A stretch of 64,000 nucleotides of DNA from UBA4416 sp046594225. GTDB taxonomy: Bacteria; Bacteroidota; Bacteroidia; B-17B0; Aurantibacillaceae. The stretch's first letter is position 1, and each line of letters starts with the position of its first letter. The stretch spans positions 7,236 to 71,235 of the forward strand of contig JBKJPW010000116.1 of NCBI GenBank assembly GCA_046594225.1, given 5' to 3'. The notes under the pieces were generated by a model that saw nothing but the letters and a program-made list of their open reading frames with translations, ran no database searches and was not told the DNA's origin. Below, in pieces: positions 53,068 to 61,245 of this stretch. The translations under genes were made by a program, and so were the position numbers.

Positions 53068-53673
53068 TTATTTCCCTTTTAAATCCGATTCAATATATGA
53101 AGCCACTGCTTCAATTTGTTCAGTTGTTAAAGCATCTTTGTATGGTGCCATTGTGTTTTTACCGTTCGCAATAATGTCAACAATACCAGCGTGCGGTAAT
53201 TGAGTTATGGATAAATCTTTTGCTCCACTAACGCCTAACTTACCATTATCACCATGACACAAAGTACATTTTTCTTCAAAAATTTGTTTGCCATTTACTG
53301 CCACAATTTTTTCACCAGCTTTAGCGTCTTTTGATTTATAGGCTAAAGAAAAAGATACGACAATAAAGAAAAAAGATAATGTAGCTAATATTTTGTTTTT
53401 CTTTTTAAAACCAACAACTGCTAAAGGGATAGATGCAAATACTAATACTAGTTTGATAATCATAAATTTATTAATCTCTGGGGCCTGAGTCATTAAAAAG
53501 ATTCCAGTAGCTAAAAAACCAAAGCTGACAATCATTTCTGTCACTTTTGTTTTCTTTTTAAATTTCTCCAATAATTCTTCTTTATCACTTAATAATAAAA
53601 TAGTTTTTATTAAATAGATTAATGTAAATAACACCACAAATAAGGTGTGGGAATGAAGCATGCCTGTTGCCAT
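53068..53673 (-). CDS. Four-helix membrane protein fused to cytochrome c
   Basis: The 201-residue protein has an N-terminal helical bundle (HSHTLFVVLFTLIYLIKTILL, MIVSFGFLATGIFLM, FMIIKLVLVFASIPLAVVG and a fourth helix before SLAYKSKD) like SirB-type/unknown membrane proteins, and a C-terminal class I cytochrome c domain with CTLCHGDNG heme motif and methionine ligand in NTMAPYKDAL. The heme domain would be periplasmic, with electron transfer at the membrane surface. The partner is not known. It precedes hflX on the same strand. Confidence 0.75.
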   Translation of the reverse strand: MATGMLHSHTLFVVLFTLIYLIKTILLLSDKEELLEKFKKKTKVTEMIVSFGFLATGIFLMTQAPEINKFMIIKLVLVFASIPLAVVGFKKKNKILATLSFFFIVVSFSLAYKSKDAKAGEKIVAVNGKQIFEEKCTLCHGDNGKLGVSGAKDLSITQLPHAGIVDIIANGKNTMAPYKDALTTEQIEAVASYIESDLKGK

Positions 53674-53757
53674 TGTTTTAATTTTAGTTAGCTCAAAATT
53701 AACAATTTATCTTTAAATAAATACTCCAAACTAATTTTTATAAATAAGCTATAATAC

Positions 53758-53765
53758 TATATTTG
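53758..53765 (+). promoter_or_regulatory. -7 element (TATATTTG)
   Basis: Matches TAnnTTTG, 18 bases upstream of the ATG (53784) of the amidohydrolase gene. Confidence 0.5.
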
Positions 53766-53783
53766 TTATACCTAAAATATATT

Positions 53784-56700
53784 ATGCGTAAACTACTTTT
53801 ACTACTATCTACTGTCTTTATCATCAATAAAGGCTTAGTGGCTCAAACTACCTTTCCAAACAATGGAGCTCCAAATAATATACATACTTTGTACGCCTTT
53901 ACTAATTGTACGCTTCACGTAGATGCAGATGTAACTATTATAAATGCCACCTTATTTGTGAAAGATGGTATCATTGTAAATGCAGGAGCTAATTTAGTGT
54001 CGAGCAAAGATGCGATTACAATAGACTTAAAAGGAAAACACATTTACCCTGCTTTTATTGATTTATATAGCGATTATGGCATGCCCGAAGTAAAAAGAAT
54101 GGAGAATGCTGATGCTCCAAAAAAAGGTGCTTTTGGTTGGAATCAGGCGATTAAAAGTGAAGTAGAAGCTCAGAAACTATTTATACATAACCAACAAAAA
54201 GCAGATGAATTAAGAAAATTAGGGTTTGGAGCGGTATTAACTTCTCCAAAAGATGGTATTGTGAGAGGAAGCGGTGCTTTAGTAAATTTAGTGACCGCCA
54301 AAGAAAACGAAAGTGTTATTAAAGATAGAGCGGCAGGTTTTTACTCTTTCAACAAAGGAACCTCTCCTCAAGATTATCCTTCTTCGGTAATGGGTGCTAT
54401 TGCCTTATTAAGACAAACGTATTATGATGCCTCATGGTATGCGGCTAATGCTTCAAAAACAGAATATAACATTAGTTTAGAAGCATTTAATAAATTACAA
54501 ACTCTTCCCTCCATTTTTGAAGGCAACGACAAATACAATGATATGCGTGGAAAAAAAGTAGGTGATGAATTTAAAGTAAAATACATCATCAAGGGTGGCG
54601 GTAACGAATATCAAAGAATATACGATATACAAAATTCATTTTCTAACTTTATCATTCCTGTGAATTTTCCAGAAGCGATAGATGTAGAAGATCCTTATGA
54701 TGCAGAACAAGCGTCTTTAACGGATTTAAAGCACTGGGAAATGGCTCCAGCTAATTTAGCACAGTTAGAAAAAAATAATGTTGCTTTTTGTATTACTACC
54801 GCTGATTTAAAAGATAAATCTACTTTCTTAAAAAATTTACGAAAAGCAGTAAAACATGGTTTATCCGAAAAAATGGCTTTGAAAGCACTCACATCTAACC
54901 CTGCTAGTTTTATTGGCGTACAAAATAAAATTGGCAGTTTAAAGCAAGGGATGATCGCCAATTTTTTCATTAGCTCTGAATCCATTTTTGCAGACGATGC
55001 TATTGTATACGAAACATGGAGTAATGGTATAAAGCATCTATACAATGATTTATCTATTCCAAAAATTAACCGTACCTATCAGTTAACCTATGGTTCTAAT
55101 ACAAACAGATTAACTATTAATAAAGAGCAAGAAAACTATTCGGGCTTAGTGCTATTAAAAGACAGCATGAAGGCTAAGGCAAATGTAACTTTCAAAAACA
55201 ATCTATTGACTTTGAGTTTTCCTTATGATTCTACATTTACATTACGTCTATCTGGAATTTATAATGAAATTACAAAATCATTTTCGGGTAAAGGGCAATA
55301 TACAGATGGAACATGGGTAGATTTTAAATTGACAAATCTCAATGTAATTGATACAGCAAAAAGTTCAATCCCTAAAAAAGAAGCTATCGATTATGGAAAA
55401 GTATATTATCCATTTGGTGTATACGGTGAAGCCGAATCAGCAACTGGTTTAATAAAAGATACTTGGTCAAAATTTAAGAAAACCTATGATGGCATCTTAA
55501 TTAAAAATGCAACGGTATGGACCAATGAAAAAGATTCTATTTTAGCCAACCAAGATGTGTATGTGTTGAATGGGAAGATTTCTCAAATCGGTTCTAATTT
55601 AAGTGTAACAGGAAATGTGAAAATCATAGACGGAAAAGGAATGCATTTAACTCCAGGTATTGTGGATGAACATTCGCACATTGCTTTGTTTAGTGTAAAC
55701 GAAGGAGCAGATGCTAGTAGCGCAGAAGTAAGAATGAGTGATGTGATTAATCCTGAAGACATTAATGTGTATCGTCAGTTGTCTGGCGGGGTAACAACAG
55801 CACAATTATTACATGGTTCGGCAAATCCAATTGGCGGACAAAGCTGTTTAATTAAATTACGTTGGGGTAAAAACGCAGACGAATTTAAATTTGAAAATGC
55901 ACCAGGCTTTATCAAATTTGCATTAGGAGAAAATGTGAAGCATTCAAATGGCAGTAATCCTGATCAAGTAAGATTTCCGCAAACACGTATGGGTGTTGAG
56001 CAGTTTTACTATGATTATTTTACAAGAGCAACTGCTTATAAAAAACAGATGGCTGATTTTGGTAAGCTAACTCCAAAACAAATGGAAACGAGCAAAACAA
56101 CTTCGCCACGAAGAGATTTAGATTTAGAAGCATTAGCAGAGATTTTAGACAACAAGCGTTTTATTACTTGCCATAGTTATGTGCAAAGCGAAGTAAATAT
56201 GTTGTTGCATGTGGCAGATAGCATGAAATTTAAAGTAAATACTTTTACCCATATTTTAGAAGGCTACAAATTAGCAGACAAATTAAAAGCACATGGCGCT
56301 AATGCCTCTACTTTTGCCGATTGGTGGGCTTATAAATTAGAAGTGATGGATGCTATACCATACAACGCCGCTATGCTAACAAAGGTTGGAGTAAATACTG
56401 CTATTAATTCGGATGATGCTGAAATGGGACGACGCTTAAATCAAGAAGCGGCAAAAACCATTAAATATGGTGGCTTAACAGAAGTGCAAGCTTTAAAACT
56501 AGTGACGTTGAATCCTGCAAAGATGTTACATATTGATGACAAAGTAGGAAGTATTAAAGTAGGGAAATCTGCTGACTTAGTGTTATGGACAGATAACCCT
56601 TTGAGCATTTATGCTAAAGTAAATACAACCATTATTGATGGGCAAATTTATTTTGACAAAGACGAAGACCTAAAATTACGTGAGGACATTAAAAAAGAAC

Positions 56701-56816
56701 GCGCTCGTATTATCGCTAAGTTAATAGTAGAAAAAAACAAAGGCGCTAAGGTGATTAAACCTCAACCTAAAAAACAAAATCATTTTCACTGTGACAGTGA
56801 AGAAAGCGGGTTTTAA
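53784..56816 (+). CDS. Large exported amidohydrolase with two amidohydrolase halves
   Basis: About 1010 residues, signal peptide MRKLLLLLSTVFIINKGLVAQ. Two amidohydrolase-like modules: the first (about 30-450) lacks the HxH metal motif, reading AFIDLYSDYG where it should be; the second (about 570-980) carries DEHSHIALFS with HxH and NSDDAEMGRRLNQEAAKTIK with the catalytic aspartate. So only the C-terminal module is likely catalytic. The substrate, perhaps a cyclic amide or peptide, cannot be named. I start at ATG 53784 (MRKLLLL) because an upstream TTG adds seven residues before a normal signal peptide. The MepB gene follows after 5 bases. Confidence 0.8.
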   Translation: MRKLLLLLSTVFIINKGLVAQTTFPNNGAPNNIHTLYAFTNCTLHVDADVTIINATLFVKDGIIVNAGANLVSSKDAITIDLKGKHIYPAFIDLYSDYGMPEVKRMENADAPKKGAFGWNQAIKSEVEAQKLFIHNQQKADELRKLGFGAVLTSPKDGIVRGSGALVNLVTAKENESVIKDRAAGFYSFNKGTSPQDYPSSVMGAIALLRQTYYDASWYAANASKTEYNISLEAFNKLQTLPSIFEGNDKYNDMRGKKVGDEFKVKYIIKGGGNEYQRIYDIQNSFSNFIIPVNFPEAIDVEDPYDAEQASLTDLKHWEMAPANLAQLEKNNVAFCITTADLKDKSTFLKNLRKAVKHGLSEKMALKALTSNPASFIGVQNKIGSLKQGMIANFFISSESIFADDAIVYETWSNGIKHLYNDLSIPKINRTYQLTYGSNTNRLTINKEQENYSGLVLLKDSMKAKANVTFKNNLLTLSFPYDSTFTLRLSGIYNEITKSFSGKGQYTDGTWVDFKLTNLNVIDTAKSSIPKKEAIDYGKVYYPFGVYGEAESATGLIKDTWSKFKKTYDGILIKNATVWTNEKDSILANQDVYVLNGKISQIGSNLSVTGNVKIIDGKGMHLTPGIVDEHSHIALFSVNEGADASSAEVRMSDVINPEDINVYRQLSGGVTTAQLLHGSANPIGGQSCLIKLRWGKNADEFKFENAPGFIKFALGENVKHSNGSNPDQVRFPQTRMGVEQFYYDYFTRATAYKKQMADFGKLTPKQMETSKTTSPRRDLDLEALAEILDNKRFITCHSYVQSEVNMLLHVADSMKFKVNTFTHILEGYKLADKLKAHGANASTFADWWAYKLEVMDAIPYNAAMLTKVGVNTAINSDDAEMGRRLNQEAAKTIKYGGLTEVQALKLVTLNPAKMLHIDDKVGSIKVGKSADLVLWTDNPLSIYAKVNTTIIDGQIYFDKDEDLKLREDIKKERARIIAKLIVEKNKGAKVIKPQPKKQNHFHCDSEESGF

Positions 56817-56821
56817 TTAGT

Positions 56822-57325
56822 ATGCACTCTACCGAACTTACGTTGATTCAAGCACAGGTTTTTAATGCTTGTGGTTTTACTTATACAAAACCTTTACAAG
56901 AAATAGAAAGCGCAGAGTATCATGCTTGTTATTTTACTCTGAATGGTTTAAGTATAAAATTTAGAACTGCTAAAATAACTCCAACAAAAACAGGTCAATT
57001 TGTAACATTGTGGAAAAGGCTCTCCACTGGCATAATTGCACCTTTTGATGAAACAGATTTAATTGATCTTGTAATTATTTCTGTTAAAAAAGAACTTCAC
57101 TTTGGGCAATTTGTTTTTCCAAAATCAGTATTATGCGCCCAAGGTATATTAACCCTTAAAAATAAAGAAGGTAAACGGGGTTTTAGAGTTTATCCGCCGT
57201 GGGATAAAGTTGAAAATAAACAAGCCATCAAAACACAAAATTGGCAATTGAACTATTTCTTAGATTTATCAAATCCTTCAATTATTGACATTGAAAAAAC
57301 GAAAAAGTTATATAACGACAAATAG
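56822..57325 (+). CDS. MepB-family protein
   Basis: A 167-residue MepB-type protein: NACGFTYTKPLQEIESAEYHA, FRTAKITPTKTGQFVTLWKR, HFGQFVFPKSVLCAQGIL and GKRGFRVYPPWD. The family is known from the S. aureus mepRAB operon, where MepB has no proven resistance role. Here there is no MepA efflux pump or MepR regulator. Soluble, cytoplasmic; 5 bases downstream of the amidohydrolase gene, so probably translated from the same mRNA. Confidence 0.85.
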   Translation: MHSTELTLIQAQVFNACGFTYTKPLQEIESAEYHACYFTLNGLSIKFRTAKITPTKTGQFVTLWKRLSTGIIAPFDETDLIDLVIISVKKELHFGQFVFPKSVLCAQGILTLKNKEGKRGFRVYPPWDKVENKQAIKTQNWQLNYFLDLSNPSIIDIEKTKKLYNDK

Positions 57326-57388
57326 TTTTTCTGTTAAATTTCTACAAGCAGGAAATTATTTTTTAAATAAAAAAGAATTGATTTAAAT

Positions 57389-57886
57389 TTAATAAAAATT
57401 AAAGCTCACCACTAAATCTCTTTGCCCGGATTGCGAATGACAACTTACACATGGGCCACTGGCGTCTTTATTAACACTATGAATCACAGTGCCATCATTA
57501 TGTACTTCAGTCCATATCCATGAACCATCTCTTTTGTACATCATTGCGTATAAACCATTAGAAGGAATTTCTTTTACTATAAATGAGCCATCCGGAAATT
57601 TTTGGCCTACTGGTAGCTTACCACCATCTGTTAAAACTGAATTTGCTTTTTTATTGAATTTTAGTTTGAATGCGCCATGTGGGCCATTTGTTCCCGAGTA
57701 AACCGCATTGGGATCGTTTTTATAATAAACAAATGCCGAAGTGTTTTTAGCACTATCTAGTAAGGCTTTATCGCTAAACGCTAATAAAGGATTTTTAGCA
57801 ATATCTTTCGTACAGGAATAAGATACTACCGCAACCAGCGTCAGTATAAAGCTAGCAAGCAATAATGTATGTTTTGATTTACGCAT
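57389..57886 (-). CDS. Heme lipoprotein, cytochrome P460-like
   Basis: A 165-residue protein with a lipoprotein signal LLLASFILTLVAVVSYSCTKD and a beta-sheet domain resembling cytochrome P460 (FKLKFNKKANS, FPDGSFIVKEIPSNGLYAMMYK, DGSWIWTEVH) with the heme motif GPCVSCHSQSG near the C-terminus. P460 proteins oxidise hydroxylamine in nitrifiers; in other bacteria the activity is unknown. It overlaps by 8 bases with the upstream gene and is likely translated with it. Confidence 0.7.
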   Translation of the reverse strand: MRKSKHTLLLASFILTLVAVVSYSCTKDIAKNPLLAFSDKALLDSAKNTSAFVYYKNDPNAVYSGTNGPHGAFKLKFNKKANSVLTDGGKLPVGQKFPDGSFIVKEIPSNGLYAMMYKRDGSWIWTEVHNDGTVIHSVNKDASGPCVSCHSQSGQRDLVVSFNFY

Positions 57887-58346
57887 TTTTTAAATATTTA
57901 ATTAGCCAAGTTTTATCCAATGGTTGTTTCCAATTACTTGTTAAATCAGACGATTGTGTAATTGTATTATTAAATACGATTGTGTTTTCATTAATAGTTT
58001 TGTTGTTTAACAATTCGGCAATCTGAGATTGTTTTACAACTTCGATATTGTTTTCGGTATTTAAAAAGGCTACTAATAAACGATTTAATAATTCAACCGA
58101 AAACGTTTGTTCCAATTCTTTTACAAAGCGAACTTGTTTATCAATACTGCAACCACTAGCATTGTATTTATCTTCGTTCACCTTAAAAATTAATAACCGA
58201 TTTTGATGTAACTCAAAAGAAGCGTCTAAACTTACATCATGCGCTGTCCAACTACTTACAAAATTTTGACATTGATTTTTAAAATCAACTAATTGTTCGT
58301 TAGATAGTTCTTTGTTCAGTGTATAAATCCAAATACGTTCGTTCAT
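57879..58346 (-). CDS. Conserved hypothetical protein
   Basis: A 155-residue soluble protein (IWIYTLNKELSNEQLVDFK, FELHQNRLLIFKVNEDKYNASGCSIDKQ) without signal peptide or membrane segment. It has the look of a widespread Bacteroidota protein sometimes labelled an ABC-transporter ATPase, although it lacks Walker motifs; I assign no function. The single cysteine in NASGCSIDK is conserved-looking. The downstream heme lipoprotein overlaps its stop. Confidence 0.65.
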   Translation of the reverse strand: MNERIWIYTLNKELSNEQLVDFKNQCQNFVSSWTAHDVSLDASFELHQNRLLIFKVNEDKYNASGCSIDKQVRFVKELEQTFSVELLNRLLVAFLNTENNIEVVKQSQIAELLNNKTINENTIVFNNTITQSSDLTSNWKQPLDKTWLIKYLKNA

Positions 58347-58440
58347 GATATTAAAGGTAATTAGAATTTATGACTTTCAAAAATTAGATGCTGAATCCAC
58401 CAACTTGTGAACAGCATGATCAACTAATAAATTTCTGTTA

Positions 58441-59859
58441 TTAAATGAATTTACATTTACGGCTAGCAAAAGCACACATTCGTAATAAAATAATGCCGTG
58501 TTTAAAACGAGAAATGTTTGTTTCTCCGTAAGTTCGATCTCTATACTTAATTGGAATTTCAACAATTTTTAAATTCAATTTATGTGCGCCAAACAATAAA
58601 TCAAAATCTCCAAAAGGGTCAAACTCTCCAAAATATGTTCTGTTCTTAGTTAGTTTAATATAGTCATTCCTAAACATCACTTTCGTTCCACATAATGTAT
58701 CCTTAAAGCGTTGGTCGAGCAACCAAGTAAATACCCAACTAAAGAAATGATTGCCTAAATAATTTAAAAAACGCATAGCCTCTCCCTCCATTGGATATAC
58801 TAATCGAGTCCCATTAATAAAATCTCCTTTACTTCCAGCAATAGCATCATAAAATTTAGGAATATCTTCTGGTGGTACGGTTAAATCAGCATCCAAAATC
58901 ATTAAGATATCTCCGGTTGCAATTTTATATCCCTCGCGCACAGCATCTGCTTTTCCTTTTCCTTTTTGCTGACCAATTTTGATATCGTGAGTGTTTTTAT
59001 ATTTTAATTGAATCTCTTGAATTTTTTGCCAAGTATCATCCGTACTATTTCCTTCAATAAAAATAATCTCTACATGTTTTCCAAACTTCGGTAAACGCGT
59101 AATGGCATTTTCAATATTACCACTTTCGTTACGAGCTGGTATAACAACGGTTGTTGAATATTTTGTTTTATAATCTTCAGGATTACTTAACGGCAAAGGT
59201 TTTGCAAACGAATACGTATTTAAACTAAAGAATCTAAAAAATGGAAACTTTGCTAAAAACAAATTATGTAATTCTGCAATTAATGGAATATAAAACGGAA
59301 AAATAAATCGTTTACTATTTCTATACACATCAAAACCCGATACAAATAACAAATTATTAACGTCTTTTGTATTTAACCAATTTTGAGTGGGCGTTTTTGT
59401 TTTTAAGCCAATTAGCTCAGCAAACTTTAACGCTGGCTCCCATAAAGAATTATAATACTGAACAATAATTTTTGAGTTTGGGTGACATACTTTTTGTACT
59501 TGTTCAAACACAGCCTGTATATCATCCACAAAACCAATCAAATTACTGATAATAACAAAGTCATACTTTTCTGTTAAAGTAATTTTATTAGCATCCATTA
59601 ATATGAACTCAATATTTTTGCCAGCATGCTTTTCTTTAGCCCAAGCAATTTGTCCTTCACTAAAATCAATGCCTGTTTTTTTACTGCCTGCAATGCCTGC
59701 TAATAAATCTCCGCTACCACAACCAACCTCAAGTACAGAACTATCTTCATGAGAAAAATAATTACAATAATTGGTGATTTCTTTCCAATAGTAATTAGAT
59801 AACCCTCGTCCTTTTCTTTTGGAGGCAATGATATTAAAATATTCTTTAATGTTTTGCAA
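58441..59859 (-). CDS. Bifunctional SAM-dependent methyltransferase / family 2 glycosyltransferase
   Basis: The 472-residue chain joins an N-terminal class I methyltransferase (about 1-180: VLEVGCGSGDLLAGIAG, IDFSEGQIAWAKEKHAG, FVIISNLIGFV) to a GT2 transferase (about 225-470: TTVVIPARNESGNIENAI, FIEGNSTDDTWQKI, ILDADLTVPPEDIPKF with the DxD metal site, and FKDTLCGTKVMFRNDY). Such fusions are found in Bacteroidota glycan or lipid modification gene sets and probably act on a polyprenyl-linked sugar. The start is a TTG at 59859; no ATG is available upstream. Confidence 0.85.
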   Translation of the reverse strand: MQNIKEYFNIIASKRKGRGLSNYYWKEITNYCNYFSHEDSSVLEVGCGSGDLLAGIAGSKKTGIDFSEGQIAWAKEKHAGKNIEFILMDANKITLTEKYDFVIISNLIGFVDDIQAVFEQVQKVCHPNSKIIVQYYNSLWEPALKFAELIGLKTKTPTQNWLNTKDVNNLLFVSGFDVYRNSKRFIFPFYIPLIAELHNLFLAKFPFFRFFSLNTYSFAKPLPLSNPEDYKTKYSTTVVIPARNESGNIENAITRLPKFGKHVEIIFIEGNSTDDTWQKIQEIQLKYKNTHDIKIGQQKGKGKADAVREGYKIATGDILMILDADLTVPPEDIPKFYDAIAGSKGDFINGTRLVYPMEGEAMRFLNYLGNHFFSWVFTWLLDQRFKDTLCGTKVMFRNDYIKLTKNRTYFGEFDPFGDFDLLFGAHKLNLKIVEIPIKYRDRTYGETNISRFKHGIILLRMCAFASRKCKFI

Positions 59860-59913
59860 AATGTATAATTTTAAAGTGTAAAGATATTATTTCTGTTCGA
59901 AAGTTTAGCATTT

Positions 59914-59990
59914 TCCTCCTTTGAAAGAGGTGTCCGCAGAACGGAGGATGTTTAACTAGCATCTCCCGCCTTTCAGGCACCCTCTTCAAA
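59914..59990. repeat. Inverted-repeat element spanning a gene end
   Basis: Two inverted arms related to GAGGTGTCCGCAGAACGGAGGATG (59927-59950) and, on the other strand, GAGGGTGCCTGAAAGGCGGGAGATG, around a short centre TTTAACTAG. It resembles GC-rich interspersed hairpins found in Bacteroidota. The right arm contains the stop codon and last residues of the flavoprotein gene (59973). Confidence 0.65.
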
Positions 59991-61193
59991 TAGGGAAAGA
60001 TTCAATTTATCTGCCAAAAACTTCCCCATACTAAAACAAGCTTGCAATAAATAACCGCCTGTTGGCGCATCCCAATCCAACATTTCGCCAAGGCAATAAT
60101 GATTGGGCAGTTTTTTAAGTTCTAAATTCTTATTTATTTCCTCTAAAGAAATGCCTCCAACAGTTGAAATAGCTTCGTCTATTGGTGCAAATTCTGAAAT
60201 AGTTATTGAGTAAGATTTAATCAATTTACTTAACCAATCAGCATCATTATATTCTTCTTTTGTAGAACCTATTTTCAACAACTCGATTTGAGTTGAGGAT
60301 AAATTTATTTTTTTTTCAAGAATATCTTTGATAGATAATTTTCCTTTATTTGCTAACCGATTTTTAATTTCTTCTAATGATAAATCAGGTTTAAAATCAA
60401 CTTTTATTTCAGCAGGTTTTTCGTTTGCCAAATATTTTCTAATTTCTGGGCTTAAAGGATAAATCCCACTCCCTTCAATTCCAAATTGGGTAATAACAGC
60501 CTCTCCTTTTCTTTTTATAATCCCGCAACTAAATTCACAATTTTTTAAAGGTTGGGCTTGATATATTTTTATAAATGCTGGGTTCCAATTTACTTTATAA
60601 GCGCAATTAGAAGGGTAAAAATTTTTGGTTTCAATTCCTTTATCGTTAAAATAATTTGTCCAACTTCCATCGCTACCAGTTACTTTCCAACTAGCACCAC
60701 CTAAAGCAAAAACCGTTATATCTGTTTTAATGCTTATTGTTTGGTTGTTTGCTATTTTAAAAACTAGTTGCTCATTATTCCAACCTTTCCACTCATGATT
60801 ATAATGTGTTGTGACTTGATTTTTTTGTAGTTGTGCCTCAATTGCTTTTAAAACTTCAATAGGTTTAATTCCCTTTATCGGAAACACACGTTTACTGGTT
60901 CCAGTATATGTTTCAATGCCAATATGTTTTAACCAAGCTCTAAAATCAGTATTTGAAAAATGATTTAGAAATGACTTAATAAATTCTTTAGGATGATAAC
61001 GTTCTGTAAACTGCTCTATAGCTTCGGAATGCGTTAAATTAAACCCACCTTTACCCGCTACTAAAAATTTTCGTCCAAGGGCCGCATTCTTTTCATAAAT
61101 AGAAACGTTGTATTTGCTACTATCTAAAGAACAAGCAAGCATCAATGCTGATACGCCTCCGCCGATGATTGCTATGTTTTTTTTATTAGCCAC
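59973..61193 (-). CDS. NAD(P)/FAD-dependent oxidoreductase, HI0933/BaiN-like
   Basis: A 406-residue flavoprotein of the TIGR03862/HI0933 group: FAD-binding IAIIGGGVSALMLACSLD, KNAALGRKFLVAGKGGFNLTHSE, and C-terminal STVGGISLEEINKNLELKK with LLDWDAPTGGYLLQACFSMGKF. Activities known in relatives include reduction of bile acid intermediates, but this subgroup's substrate is unknown. The start is GTG 61193. The last residues (LFEEGA) and stop are encoded by the right arm of the inverted repeat. Confidence 0.88.
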   Translation of the reverse strand: MANKKNIAIIGGGVSALMLACSLDSSKYNVSIYEKNAALGRKFLVAGKGGFNLTHSEAIEQFTERYHPKEFIKSFLNHFSNTDFRAWLKHIGIETYTGTSKRVFPIKGIKPIEVLKAIEAQLQKNQVTTHYNHEWKGWNNEQLVFKIANNQTISIKTDITVFALGGASWKVTGSDGSWTNYFNDKGIETKNFYPSNCAYKVNWNPAFIKIYQAQPLKNCEFSCGIIKRKGEAVITQFGIEGSGIYPLSPEIRKYLANEKPAEIKVDFKPDLSLEEIKNRLANKGKLSIKDILEKKINLSSTQIELLKIGSTKEEYNDADWLSKLIKSYSITISEFAPIDEAISTVGGISLEEINKNLELKKLPNHYCLGEMLDWDAPTGGYLLQACFSMGKFLADKLNLSLFEEGA

Positions 61194-61200
61194 TTAGTTT

Positions 61201-61235
61201 AAACCCTGCTAGAGTCTTAAACTCTAGCAGGGTTT
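61201..61235 (-). terminator. Strong hairpin downstream of the dipeptidase gene
   Basis: AAACCCTGCTAGAG (61201-61214) pairs perfectly, 14 bp, with CTCTAGCAGGGTTT (61222-61235) around a 7-base loop. It follows the M20 dipeptidase gene on the minus strand; the flank is only moderately T-rich, so it could also be a stabilising hairpin. Confidence 0.7.
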
Positions 61236-61245
61236 ATGTTTATTA

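Noticed and set aside
56822..57325. Antibiotic-resistance island from the MepB-like gene
   Set aside because: No efflux pump, regulator or mobile-element gene is nearby.
58377..58565. Short minus-strand frame overlapping the glycosyltransferase end
   Set aside because: Shifted-frame shadow; the GT2 reading is strongly supported.
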